Source of the DNA: Rhyzopertha dominica
Taxonomy: Eukaryota > Arthropoda > Insecta > Coleoptera > Bostrichidae
Length of the DNA stretch: 64,000 bases
Reading direction: 5' to 3'
Assembly (NCBI GenBank): GCA_025024175.1
Contig: QCXZ01000137.1
Location: forward strand, 12,028,001-12,092,000
Part shown: positions 24,640 through 37,600 of the stretch, piece after piece
How the letters are laid out: the number at the start of each line of letters is the position of its first letter
Position numbering within the stretch: position 1 is the first letter of the stretch
The notes under the pieces: model-generated
What the model saw: the letters and a program-made list of their open reading frames with translations, nothing else
Databases searched by the model: none
What the model was told of the DNA's origin: nothing
Program-made: the position numbers and the translations under genes

Positions 24640-25440
24640 TTTCTTTTAGGTGCTGAAATATGGCATCGGCACGAAGCTAATTACAAAAATTAATGTTCCA
24701 GATTCCGACGTCTTGCTTTAAAGCGACTTCCACCGTATAAAGGAGAAAATATATGGTTCGGTAATCTGACTTTCCTCCAAAGCTTCTTACAGCCGCCTGG
24801 GAGACAGTCTGTTATTGAATTTTTAAGCTCTAAATCCAATTAAAACTCGGTGAACCTTTGTCACTGTCGTCGGGAAAGCCTTTTGTAAAGGCCCGTGACA
24901 ATTAACACCGGTTTTGTATGTAGTCCGCACAAAATATGAGTAAATGGGTCGATAAGGAAGGGGCCTGTCAATCATGCGGAGATATGAATGGTAAGATTAC
25001 CATTTCAAAGCGCCCGTCCTGACGCGACCCACCACTAAGTGCCTAATTCTCTGTCAGGCAACATTTCAAACGTAACGTTTCCAACTCCCGGATATTGGAG
25101 CGTTCATGTGTCATTTCCAATATTAGTTGGAGATTGCGATAATGGCGGCGCAATTGTTGTCATCTGAATGGGGCCTCCGAACAGCGCAAAATGCATTTTA
25201 CATTGTGATGTCAGGGATGTATTTTTACGCTGACATGTGATTATGTGCCCCGCTTTCGCATTTAGCTTCGCTCGTCCGAATTATACGCCGTGTAACAATG
25301 CAAATGCTTGTGGCACAATGCGCCTCACTTGTATTGCTGCATGTATTAGAAGCCGACGCTGTCTGCGGGACTCCGCTCGACGATCGCCTTGTGCTGCTGA
25401 TGCTCGTTGATGCTCATGTGGCGGTTTTGTCGCTTCCAGG
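24640..25440. promoter_or_regulatory. Long GC-richer island, candidate enhancer
   Basis: About 800 bp of non-repetitive, ORF-poor sequence clearly richer in GC than its flanks. It contains TGTCAATCA (24966-24974), the complement of the TGATTGACA site bound by PBX/Exd-Meis/Hth homeodomain pairs, and ATGCAAAT (25298-25305), the POU octamer. The spread of sites and absence of coding or transposon signal fit a developmental enhancer. Function is inferred from composition and motif matches, which occur by chance at some rate. Confidence 0.3.
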
Positions 25441-25559
25441 TCAATAAGTATTATTATACTCAGCAGCTTAATTACCCAGAACGCGAAGGTATGGATCGGT
25501 CTTCAATTTTTGGATTTTGAAATGCATAATACAAATTCATTTCAAAATTGATGTCTTTA

Positions 25560-26401
25560 CAGGGAGTCCCGCATTATGTGGGCAACCTTGCGGAATCTGA
25601 AATCTGGTGTAAAAATAATACTGTTTTACATTATAACTCTTTTTAAAAGCCCGCCTACTGCGATATTCACTCTTAAACATGGGAGAATAGAAATAATTTT
25701 TCAAAACAACTCTTAGAGCGCTTGATACAACTTTATCAAATATGATTATCATTATTCGAAGTAGAATCCGTCAAAATGATGCCCACATCTTTTAAATAAT
25801 TGTTTTAGAGGGCCGAGAGGAGGCCAACACCCCACATTTTAAACCTCAACTTTAGATTGGGTAAGTAATTTTTGAAAAATATGTTTTCTGGTTCTTCAGA
25901 CCTTGTAAAGAAAAAAAAGATACTCTTTGTTTATGTTGCTGAAATTGACGCTTTCCGAGGAAATTGCAGTTGAATGTTTAACTAATATCATTTTGTTTTT
26001 TATTAAACTGGCCGTGATAAATAATTAAAATTTTGTGAATATTCCTTTATTATTGTTTCAGAATTTTTGCAACAAACAATGTAAGGAATTGTCAATATGC
26101 CAATGTAACAGTGACAACTAACACAGTTTTATTTTTTATCACGGCCAATTTGATAAAAACAAAATGTTATTAGTTATACAGTGAAAACGTGAACCTTAAC
26201 ATTCAACTGAATTTTTCTCGGAAAAGGTCAAAGAAAAGAATCTAACCCGTTTCAAAGTTAAGGGTTATTTTTGGAAAATTATTTTTCTGAATATTTCAGT
26301 AGGCTCGCGTTGTTTCAAAAAAAGTTATACTGTAAAATTGTGTTATTTTTACACCAGTTTTAAGATTCCGATAGGTTGTCCACATAATGCGGAACATATT
26401 C
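25560..26401. mobile_element. Foldback MITE with long inverted repeats
   Basis: The two ends are inverted copies: TCCCGCATTATGTGGGCAAC near 25567 and its counterpart CCACATAATGCGGAA at 26380-26394. Homology continues inward (GGTGTAAAAATAA; then ACATTTTGTTTTTATCA/GGCCGTGATAAA) to about 26027 on the left and 26138 on the right. The left arm is longer because it holds about 190 bp of extra sequence around 25700-25880. TA dinucleotides flank both ends (25558-25559 and 26402-26403), consistent with Tc1/mariner-type targeting. No transposase remains. Confidence 0.7.
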
Positions 26402-26403
26402 TA

Positions 26404-28730
26404 TATGCATATTATATTATAGGTAGGTATACCATTACATTTCAGTCGCAACTCAATTAGTGCTAGTCGGAAGGCTCGTTGATCGTTGAAGATTTTCGAA
26501 ACAGCGTACTGCATCGTTAGTTTTCCAGTATTTGTCAGCAGGGTCATTTAGCCTAAATGATAGCGCAAATCTGCGAACGTCCATGTAAAACTAAAACTGT
26601 CAAACGGATGGAAAATTTCAGCTTAACATACCCATAAAACGTCTTTGGAGAGTTTATTTTTAGTTTTACACATTGTTAATAAATTTGTACAGCAATACTG
26701 CAACAAGTATCATGTCTGTATGCTCTAATAATGCTAAGCCTAGTAGTCTACATATAACAATCCTACCTACATTCTTGATTGATTAAACCAGCGTACGGTC
26801 AGAATTTCTACCACTCGTTCATACTAATTGCTAGTAGTGCGACTGCCTAGTACCTAGCGCATGTTAAGGAAAAATGAGGACTGGAGTGAAAAGAGTATAG
26901 AGGTACACTATTTGAATTGTTTTCTTGGTGCTATTGATATCATTGGTCCGTTTCAGAGTCGCTCTGCTACCCAAGAGTTCCGCTGTTGCTCCGCGGGTGG
27001 TGGTATGTATTTGTTGAATTATATTTTTGACTCAGATTGTAATTTTGTTATTTCTTGAGTTATTTGCCTAAGCACACTTTTGTCGATTGAGACGTTGTTT
27101 GTGTGATTTACATGTTTAATGCTTGGTTTTTCTTTCAATATTTGTTCTTATACTGATATGTCGCCATATGTATTTCCATCTTTATTGCCTAGGTCTGTTT
27201 CAGCTTTTGTCCGATATTTCCATAGAATTATTTCACATAATGGTACTTTGTCCTTCCTTATTTTTCGTACAAGGTATTGTTCGAAAGCTACGGACCCCTT
27301 CCTTTATTTAAGCATCAGAAAAAAATTCACTAAATTTAAGCACAGCAGTTCGAAACACTACTATTATACCACCACCAATTCAGTAAAGTACTATTCAAAA
27401 CACTATTGCACTCCCTAGCACTTAGAACACTAAAACACTTAGTTCGCTCTCTTCGCGAAGACCCATTCCTATTGGAAAACCCTTTATAAAACTGGAAGTG
27501 CAATGCAAAAGATTTTTATTGGCCAGATCTGCATAAAAAGATAAATAGACTAATTAATTTGTAAACTTGTTTAAATCTGGGAAATACCTAGGAACATCAG
27601 AAAAAGTAGAAGTGGCGATGATACGAGTTCTAAAAGCAGCCCTAAAGCATCTCTAAAGTGAAAGTCAAAGTTAGGGACATTATTGGAAGTTAACCTCATT
27701 ACAATATAAAGAAAGACTGTTTTGCAGGTTACCTCATTTACGAATTATCACAAAATAAAAATAATAAATTTTTGTACATTAGTTTAGTTCAGCTTCTGAT
27801 GTATGTACAATGTATAGTAGACTGTCACTGCATGCATTGCAAATAAAAAATGAAAAAGTTGGACGAACAATTAATGACTGAGGAGATAGTACATCTATTT
27901 TTCTACTAACATCATACCAAACCTTTGGTATATAGGCAAAACCAGTTCTATGTCATGCTGTCTGTATCAGACCTAAACTGCACTGATGAGCTGCAATGAT
28001 ACCGAAATGGATCTATCTGTAGATGGTTGCAATGCAGACAACATAAGGCAATAAAATAAAAAGTGACGTAAAAAAGCAAATTTGCTCTAAAATGACAGCC
28101 ATGGTGGCTAAATATAAAACGATTGGTAGCAGAAAACGGATTACAGGTGCTAAATTGTCGAACACAAGTCACTGTTGCATGAAACAGTTCCAACCCACTG
28201 CCATTTATAGTGCAAAATTTACACGATTTTGACGTTTATACAGATAGTTGTTCATAAATTTGTTTTGCTGCAAGCACACACACGATGAAACGCATTCAAT
28301 TGGAATATATTGCGCGACACAGGTGTTATTATGACTGAAAGTATCATCAAACATGCATTTGGCTTTGTGTCATAGATTTCGCATATCGCACAGAGGACAA
28401 GCTTTCCGACGAGTTGCTGTTTATACTTTATGCGTTATACTTCACAATGCTAGCTTAATAGAAGCTCTTTTAAATCGCTCGGCTACATATATTTACTCGG
28501 CACGTTCATTTATTCAACCAACTCGAAACTCTATTTCGTTCCGTTTCAATAAGCGAATAACATGACACAAATAAGAATGCTTTCGTACCGAGTAGAATGA
28601 GTTGATTTCGCCAAGGAATCAAAAGCAATTTTAAAAGTTTCTAAAGAAGTCCCAGAAGTTGGAGATTTCAATAAATTTTAGGCTGGCTGAGGTCGACTGA
28701 CCTACAAAGATTTCCCCATCTGACTTGCCT
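26404..28730. other. Intergenic, nothing recognised
   Basis: No gene recognised in 2.3 kb. The open frames at 26861-27058, 27119-27418, 27948-28193 and 28353-28565 have unbiased or hydrophobic composition and no motif. Confidence 0.45.
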
Positions 28731-28739
28731 GTCTACGAT

Positions 28740-29070
28740 AAATATCGAAATCGCGTTCGCAAAAAATCACGGCGTTGCAAAGGGGAGCGGAGTACGGACC
28801 GTGCCTTGGGATTTTAGACTTCCGCTTTTACCGCTTAGCGTACAAGCTTTGTGCTGAGCGCTTCCGTATTTTTCCGGAGCGAGGTGGATTCGAATTTCAT
28901 TGGAGTGGAAGTTTTGTGGCATGCGCTTACGAAAGAAAGAAAATTAAAAGTACAGCTGCATTTCCAGCGGAATGACTCATTTCAGCGTAGGACTAATTAA
29001 GTTGGAACTAATGAGTTTCATATTTAGATTTTTCTGAGCATAGCTGTGCTGTTTATACTACCTGCCATTA
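28740..29070. promoter_or_regulatory. GC-richer island, possible regulatory element
   Basis: A compact block with ACTAATTAAG (28991-29000) and GCGG/CGCT motifs, containing a plus open frame (28775-28975) without recognisable similarity. It abuts the hAT element at 29083. Tentative regulatory call by analogy with similar islands. Confidence 0.2.
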
Positions 29071-29082
29071 GCTACTATGAAA

Positions 29083-30284
29083 CAGTGGCGGCTCGGCAGG
29101 GTCGGCACTGCCGACCCAGAATTTTGATCGAAGAATTTATTTTTTTTTCATATTTTTATGTATATTTTGTTTTGTTTTTGTTTGAAACAGTTGGAGCGTA
29201 TTTTTTTACATTACCATCAAATTAATAATTAGCCAAAATCACATTTTTACGGGTTATCCCGAAAAATTTACGCTACTCGGCAACCGTTACTGGGCCGTGT
29301 ATGTGTTTGTCATCCAAGCCCGTGATCCAAGCGCTGGGTCGGCAGACCGCATTGTATAAGGATGCAATAGCATCGTTTTCCTATAAGCTGAACNAAGACG
29401 CAACCCTGCGCGCATATTGAATCNTNAGGCGAAAATCGAGACTCTGCAATGCCTGGGGCCGGCAGACAGCATAAAACGTTAAAACGGACTTCATTTATTT
29501 CAATTATTTCAAGTTTTTTTTTTAATCAACCAATTATAGTTCTGTTTTCTACTGGGTATTACAAATTATCTGATTGACACCCTTTACATGCTTACAGTGT
29601 TTTTATAATCATAATTTAATTTTACGTATATATGTTTTTATTGAAGTTAATAAAGGAGGCCCGGCATTCATAATCGTCGGATTCCGAAAATTAATTTTGA
29701 CATGCACATTGAACAACAATTATATATATAGTTCAATACTGAAATCACGAAAAACTACCCGAATGTTCTACGAAATTTTTCATTTTCCCAAGATTATTGT
29801 AAGAGCTAGCCTCTTAAATAAACAATTTTAAGCAGATACCTTCAAACATTTAACAGAATTAATTAAATACATGTTATAAATTTAGTCAATCTGAAATCAT
29901 TGAAGAATTTCACACAAAAAGAAAATAACAAAATAAGTAAGCGCCAATACCCATATAATCGCTTAATGCTGTCTGCCGGACTTCCGAATACATCTTCGGA
30001 TTTGGGTCGACATATATCGACTTCTCCTCTCCGGTGCAGTACAGGTGCATGCTTAACGTCGAAATTATGTAGCTAGTTGCCAGATTAGGCTATATGTTAC
30101 CAAATGAACTATCTTTTTAACTTGCGGCGATATGAAAATTTACAGAAGTAGCAAGTAATAAACAACAACAACTACGAGTATATACAAAATTATTTACTAA
30201 TTTATAAATAAATAATATTGACTAACTAGAGTGGACCAAAGTTTTTACTGCCGACCCAATAGAATTTGTCACCAGCCGCTACTG
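29083..30284. mobile_element. Non-autonomous hAT element with perfect TSD
   Basis: Termini CAGTGGCGGCT (left) and the complement of the right end, CAGTAGCGGCT, form inverted repeats. The 8-bp target duplication CTATGAAA is perfect at 29075-29082 and 30285-30292. Just inside both ends lies a GGTCGGCAGT-type motif, on the left forming a local palindrome (GGGTCGGCACTGCCGACCC-like). Further GTCGGCAGAC/GTCTGCCGGAC copies occur at about 29340 and 29970. The 1202-bp interior carries no transposase domain. N bases near 29394-29426 mark uncertain sequence. Confidence 0.93.
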
Positions 30285-30292
30285 CTATGAAA

Positions 30293-31129
30293 GCTTTCAG
30301 ATTCTGAAACGGCATTTTCATTGTTTGTCAAAGGAAGCAAGAAATCGCCACCTAATTACTTAAACTGTATTAGTCAATACGTCATCCAGTTATAGACGAC
30401 AGATCTCAAATTTTATTTAGGTGTTGCTGTGGATATGGATGTCACTTCTAGTTTAATACTGTTCATACGCTTTTGCAAAAATTGTTCACTAGCTGTTTAA
30501 CTTAATTATTAAGAAGCACATACTACAAATACTTAGAAAAAATACAGCACTCGGACCTCTAGCCTCAAGCATCTGAGCCGACGAAAACTATCAGAATATT
30601 TTGAGGTCTTTGTAATTATCGGAAGGTCTTTATTTTTTTTACTGAACTTCCTGTACTAACAACACACTTATTAATTTCATGATTTTCTTACGTAGTTAAA
30701 TTTTACCATTTTATAACTTGGATTTCTTATATTTGATTTGACGTAGCAAAATAACAATGTATTATTATTTATAATTATAACAGATAACAAATTACTAGTT
30801 TCCAGCGTATTGAGAGACTCATATACTTTATTTGGATGCTGAAAAATATTTGAATGTGTTTGCACTAAGAGTTGGCTAAATTTGCAAAATAAAGAGAAGG
30901 TATTTTTATGCAACTTTTAATGAATCAAATGCTTTGATGTCTTAACAATAACGTACAAAAATCACAAAATTGACAACGGACCTTTTTCCTCGATCATACC
31001 CTGGACAAGTGATAAATTAATTTCGTTGAATCTTTTTTCTAATTCTTTGCAACTGTTTACTGATTTTGCTTCCCAGCCATCATTCCTATTCAAGGTCAAG
31101 TAGATGTAACGCACGCTGATTTTAAAAAT
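30293..31129. other. Intergenic, nothing recognised
   Basis: AT-rich with a low-complexity minus open frame at 30677-30913. No recognisable feature. Confidence 0.45.
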
Positions 31130-31451
31130 TGATTATAATATTTTTGTTCATAAACTTGCTGCCTATGGTTTGCCTCCTGTCACTCTAGTTGGGTCCTACT
31201 TGCATGAACGCAAGCAAATGGTAGTTTATAATCAATGCAGTTCACTTCCATATATAGCGAGGTCAGGAATACCGCAAGGTTCGAATTTGGGACCGCTAAT
31301 ATTCCTTATTTTTATCAACGATGTAGCTATCGTTGGTACACTTAATTGTTATCCATTTGGAAATATATTAACTAAAGTAAACTTCACAATATTAGAAAGA
31401 AAACAAAAAATAATTGTTACAGAAAGTCTAAATGTTAAGCTGTCAAATTAG
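31130..31451 (+). pseudogene. Jockey-like LINE reverse transcriptase fragment
   Basis: Plus-strand frame with VHKLAAYGLPPVTLVGSYL followed by SGIPQGSNLGPLIFLIFIND (31264-31323). This is the conserved SGVPQGS-x-LGPLLFL-x-FIND block upstream of the RT catalytic loop in Jockey-clade elements. The YADD motif expected about 25 residues downstream is not legible; the sequence reads CYPFGN there. Everything N- and C-terminal is missing, so this is a short dead fragment of a family different from the CR1-like copies elsewhere in the window. Confidence 0.75.
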
Positions 31452-34400
31452 ATAAGCCTACCATGTCGATTGAATTTTCCAGGTTCTTTAATCCACCCGT
31501 TATACTAGATTTTGACTTCGTTATTTGTTTAATATTTCGTAATCTCATTTCGTTGTTGGTTCTTNCGATCTTGCGTCTTGATCTGTGTCCTTTTTATACG
31601 ATTGGTAAAATAANCTGAATGAATGGAGAGTCAATGGATTAATGTATAAATTAATCGATGGAAAATGGATGATCCCTAAGAAACTAAGAGAAGGATATCT
31701 ATGATAGACAACAATATTCATACGGATTCGTTGTTAGCCCTTNATAGTTGACACTTTCGCTATTCTAAAATGTCTTCGTGGGCCNAGCTTTTGATGTTTT
31801 AATTTAAATAGTCTATTAAGGATTATTAAATTCATTCGCGTTTGAAATCTTTATATATATCCTGTTATTTAGCTTATCGGTTTCTGGCTGTGGCATTTCA
31901 CAATTTAAGTAAGCTTTTTTTATATCCTGTGATGTTTCATCATACGGTTGCGCGCAGTTTTGGCATATTTTATTCTGGTCTAAGCTTAGTTGCGATAGCT
32001 TAATATTAAGTAAAAACTTGTGTACCTAAATAGTCGGTAAAAATTTTAGGTTTTATAAATGAGATACAGGACTACGGAATGTGACGATACAGTTTTTAAT
32101 TTTAACGCTATGCCAGTCACATTGCAAATCCAATTCTATCGCTTTGACAATCAAGCAATCGTACACGTTATAGTCTTCGTTTGGTATTGGTTTTCCATAA
32201 CTAGACACGGTCTGGTTATGACAATTTTCGCAGGGAGAAGACCGCAAGTCCAAGAGCGATTGGTAACTTTGTTATTATAAAACATACTAGACTGTTCATA
32301 TTAACAAACTAACAGTGCCCATTTCTAACGCTTATATTGTTATGGAATAATAATTAATAAAAAAACAACTGAGAATCGTCATTCCGATTTTTTTAAACTA
32401 TTGTTCAGTTTATCAGAGCTAGCAGAGAACACTAATTTTCATTTTACTAAAAAAGTAGTGGAACTACTCTTATATGAGAGCCACCAACTTTTTTATGTTC
32501 TTCAAGTTGAAAAATTTTCAGTAATTGCGAGATAATGTCTATTAATACTGAACTGATGGGCGTAGCTAAGCTTGCCTTTATCTTTACCCATTTGTATAAC
32601 GCAACGCTGGATTAAGTGATTACTTTAAATTCATAATTTACTAATTCTGCGTGTCTTTATTTGAACTAATTATACCGTATAAATTCGTAGGAACTCTGCC
32701 TACTAAATATTATAATACTAAATCGTATTATATCAATATTCACCAGTGGTATCGAAAGATCCTGAATATTAAGTAATGATAATTCTAAATAAGATGCTCC
32801 AATGCATTATTTATTGGTATTATGATATTTTCACTTCCCCACAAGAAAAAAGAATAAAACTGCGTTATAAGCTTTCATAATTAAATTCGATTAAGTACGT
32901 TAATTAGTTATAAACGTACTTCGCCTAGCGCACAATCGACATGAAATTCAGGCCGGTCTGTTTGCGTTTAAGGTACTGCGGTAGTGCTCCAACTGCTGGA
33001 TAATAAAATCCATCGTACACATGAATGGAGCGATATTTGCGAGCTTCCCGGAATGAAAACGACCTGAAATAAGAGCTACTGCGACTCATTGCCGCTGTCA
33101 ATATTCATTTTTCAAGAAAATGACTCCATAAAACTTGATAAATATGAAATCAATATGGGTAGCGTGACAGAATCTAACGACTTGTAACATATGAATCACA
33201 GCAGAATGTGGGTTTATTGCGGGCCTGTGTATTTCATTCGGTATTATATCAGAATGCTACAAAAGAAGACAGGTTCCAATCAAATATATTGCTTACACGC
33301 AACATTTAGCTACCAACCTATTACCTGCTCGCGTCAGTCAACGTATCTCCCAATGTTGTAGTACTAGGGTTATTAGCTTCGAAATTCAACCCCCGCAAAC
33401 AATGCTACAGTAAACAAATTAATACAGTTCCAGTATTGCTCGAGGCAGCCTGCCGCCTCCTCATGTACCTATGTACCTCATTTAGTCGATAAAGCATATT
33501 TCCCGGTGGGCAAGAATATTTCATATCGTTTATTTTATTGTCGTAGTGACAATGTGCGCATACGGGTTTTACAATATTGTTTCTTGCCTTTCTTTAAGAA
33601 ATGCCTTAAGACCTAAATAGCAACGAAACAATAATAGACGGTAAGAAGTTAACTTCGTAGGTGCAGTTACAAATGTGGAAAATCCACGTTTTAAAAGTTG
33701 TTTAGTCTGAGTATCTAAATGTGAAGCGACAGTTTAGATGAAGAAGCTGGATCGGACTGGAAATTTGACATACGTGTGTATAGCCAGCATTTGAACATTT
33801 GACGGAAACTTAAGACATGTAATATTCTTCAGTTTTTTATATACTAGACTTTATTTTACTACAACACCCTTATTACTCATTTTTGTCATAAACAACTGTT
33901 TCATTATTTTGGCAAGGGTATATATATGAAAAACTGGACATTCTTTAAAGGAGGCAAATGTGAAAGAGGAAAATGCAGCGACGTCATTATGTTGTTAGTT
34001 TGTTGTCACCTTCAACAGTACACAGATTGAATGAATAAGTAAATTTCAATCCTATAGTCGTGCAGAAAAATGCAACGTTGCACTGTTTCAAACCAAAAGT
34101 GGAAACATCTTAAACTTTAATTTAAACAAAACGGCTTAGACTCATGGAAATTATTTATCGAACTCAAATAGCACTCACAAAATTATGGCATTTTCCTCTG
34201 CTGTGTTCAGAATATAACAAAATTTTTCATTCTTTACTCCAGCTTATTAAACATAACGTTATATCTTTACCCACGTTTTAAGCGGTTCTAAGGTACCTCT
34301 TCTCTTTTAGTACCAGATGTCGAAAGCGTTATGTCAATAGAAAGACATCGGGATTTTTTGTGCACTGAAGCTATTATTTAAACTTGCATTATTCTTTGTT

Positions 34401-35370
34401 TTATGCGGCATCAAGCTTATTTTTCATCTAGCTTGTCTGTATTTATGAAAGTAGAGTGCGTTTACTGATTGCTAGGGCTAACAAACTGAAAGAACTTACC
34501 TTGTCGTTCTAGAACAACACACCTGTAGACCATTGAACGTATATTTGTGACATCTCATTGAATTAAACATTTATCATACGGTACCTAATTATTCATAGGA
34601 ATCGGGACATGTCTTTCTCAGTAAGTCTTGTAAGTTAGTGTGAAATGCAGTTTGCTTTTTTAAGCTCTCGCAGATGCATCACGCCATCTTAAAATTTAAG
34701 AGCTACCACTTATCAATAACTAGAATCATGGGTACCGGTTCTAGAATTCCCAATTTCAACGATTAAGGAAACCGTTGCTAAACATCATTAAACTACTAGT
34801 GATTTCAGATAAACCTGTTTCGCAAATTTATTTAAAACCGTCATATTTTGGCATCACATGAAAGATTAGATTATGAATAACTTCATTATCGTTTACTGGT
34901 CCCGTAGTGTTCTATAAAAGTGTAGTTAAGTTATTTGTTTAAATATACTATAATATTGCTACCTGTGGAACTGGCTGTGGAACGTCTTTCCGTGAGTACC
35001 TATATTTTATCATTTTGAGAAAAATTGATAAACATATAACGCCACTCCGATACTAACTTATGTCAACCCACAAACAGCGTTACCATGGCGATAATGGTAT
35101 ATTTAGAGAAATGTTAAGCTATTATAATATTCAGTACTAATAAAATAGTTGGTAAATTAAAATGGAACAATCACGTTTAAATGCTATTTCTGATTGTAAA
35201 AAATTTATTTTCAAATTAAAATTATTTCATATCCAGCACAATTGCTGCCAATATCAACCTTTCTCTGTTACAAGTCCATTTGTCAATATTGTAAACTACT
35301 AATTTCATTACACTGATACAATAGAATAAAATACCTAATCACCATCAGTAGTAAGCGAGAATACATCAGT
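31452..35370. other. Intergenic, nothing recognised
   Basis: Nearly 4 kb of AT-rich DNA with scattered N bases (31565-31785). Opposed open frames at 32053-32280 overlap each other and match nothing I know. No repeat ends or RNA genes were seen. Confidence 0.45.
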
Positions 35371-35880
35371 TCCGCCAGTTTTTTTGTAAACTGGGCAGGA
35401 CCCCCCATTCATTGCACATCCTTCGTTATTCTTCAATGTTCTAGTGCCGCTTATAATCCTCCAAAGTACATCTCAGCGCGGAAGAATACTACAAATAAGT
35501 GATTCCTCCCTTAGACCGCTGCGTCATAATAATTGTGCCATGCAGTACAAGTCAATGTGAGCTCCCACAGCGCCTTGCGAGTTGAAGTAAGCTTTTTTAT
35601 TGCATTGTATAGAAAAGGGCGTTCAGATGAATCCGCGTGCGTGTAATTTTGAAAGCACGTGTCTGGAAATTATGGTGCAGGGGAAATTGGGGTGGCATTG
35701 GGGGAGGCACCGTAATTGTTATTTATAAAAAATATTGCAGGTTGCGGTAATGGGTGGAAGGCGCGTGCCTAAGTGCATTTGACTGTAGCTATTAAGATTT
35801 ATTGTGGTATAGAAAGCAGGCGCGGTTTTGGATTGAGTCTGGAGGTGGACAACCTACAGCTACTGCGAAACAGTTCTTTT
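35371..35880. promoter_or_regulatory. GC-richer island, possible regulatory element
   Basis: ORF-poor block containing GTAATTGTTATTTATAAA and GCACGTG, with purine-rich GGGG runs (35680-35712). Composition differs from the flanks. Tentative. Confidence 0.22.
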
Positions 35881-37017
35881 TATCAGGAGTCGTGCTTGTC
35901 ACGAAAACAACAATTTCAGAAAGAACTTTAATATGATTAGGNCTTATGAATCCCGCAACTAATGATTATATTTCACTCATTTATCCCACCTATGTTGTGC
36001 TTTGCAATGGAGCTCATGTCAGAGATGCACCCTTCCCTTGGTTCTTGTCATCCAAGTCATCTGGTATGACATACATCATTTTCGACCGTTAGCGTTTGGT
36101 GAATTTTTTCACGAAACTACAGTTGGGTCATCAGTTTGTGTAAAGACCCTTGTTTTTACTATTGTGTAGTGTATGGGCCGGATGAAAAGCAAATTTAGCT
36201 TAACAAATTGACATTGATATCTGATATGTCATAATCGATTATGGTACTATCAACCATCATCAATTATATGTGCGCTGAAGATGGACCTCAAGGATGTGTG
36301 AGAGATTTATTGAAGTCATTTACATGTAAATAAAGCAGAAATAGTGGAAACACATATTAAACATAATTTCTTATGTAGGTACATGAAATATAGGACAGTA
36401 ATACCGACGTTCATATGACGATTGACGGTAAGGAATGAAGAACCAAACAGACGAGATGATTAACGTTTAGAGAAAGACAATACAGCTCAATCAATTTCGC
36501 GGTTCTCCACGTAGTATTGTATTAATTTAAAATAAAAGAAAACCTCGTCGTGCTAAATGCAAGAATTTGTTATATTCAAAACAAAGCGGTTTTCCTAAAT
36601 CATTGCTCAAATTTTTGCTATATTTTACATAATCCCGATCTAAAAGAAACAATGATAGGAGTTAACCTTACCCAGATGCCCTACTTCTTACTTGACGAAT
36701 CTGTTATACTGCGGTAGGGTCCAGTGTCAATAACAGACTGTAAAAGAAACTTTTGCTATTCATTTCACCGTGGTAGTTTAGGTTTATTGTGACCGATACA
36801 AATGTTAATTTAGTATCATTGGTGAAGAAATTCCAATTATTCACAGAATGTCATTTATAAATATACAAATACAATGCACAATAATAATCCATTTGCATAA
36901 CTACCTCATTAGACGACTGCAATGACAGTAATGATCCTCTATATATCAAACGAAATGTCGACTGCTAGTGTCAACGCACTAATGGCACACGAGTTTGTTC
37001 TGATGGTATAATCATAT
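35881..37017. other. Intergenic, nothing recognised
   Basis: No gene, repeat or element end recognised. Confidence 0.45.
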
Positions 37018-37600
37018 ACCAGGTGTTTCAGTAAAAACGAACCACCTTTCGTAGTTCCTATGGCAGATTTTTTCGGAGTTCGACATCTTGCCATCTAAAC
37101 GTCCAAAGTTGTTTCTACCTCTTTACTCTGGCAGCTCTCATCCTTAATTTTGAAATAGGGAAAAGGAGTTTTATCCAAACATAATCCTTTGACGTAATTC
37201 TTCAAAGGGCGTTAGTTGTGTTTCAAAACCCTGGACTTAAAGCATCCCCAAAGGAAAATATCTAGAAGAGTAATATCTGAAGACATCGCAGGGTATTCAA
37301 TAAGTCCTCTTCTAGGCCCCTAGTAATTGTAGTCAAGAAATTGCCTGACAGGAGCAGTATAATGTGGAGGTGCCCCACTCTGCTACAAAAAACTAGTTCG
37401 TTTTCATTCATCTCCTCAGCCGACCGTTCAAATTTTCCTCAAGGAAAAAAGAACGTACGATATGATCATCTAAGATCCTACTCCACAAATTAAGTTTTCT
37501 TTCAGTTGTGAGCATATACGGATTAGCGTCACTCCAGTATCTGCAATAATGTCAATTCATGTAACAAGTTAAGAAAAAAGTAGACTAGTTTGAGAAGCAA
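37018..37600 (-). pseudogene. Mariner-like transposase relic (GAPPHY type)
   Basis: Minus-strand catalytic-domain relic. In order: HYCRYWSDANPYM (about 37515-37555) and DDHIVRSFFLEENLNGR (about 37420-37475), matching the region between the first and second catalytic acids; then GAPPHYTAPVRQFLDYNY (about 37325-37378), where the aspartate normally preceding GAPPHY is absent; then SSDITLLDIFLWGCFKS (about 37235-37290), retaining the third aspartate in the LLD position. The left boundary at 37018, CCAGGTGTTTCAGTAAAA after a TA, looks like an element terminus. The N-terminal domain and opposite end were not found. Same superfamily as the 52.2-kb element but a different family. Confidence 0.7.
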
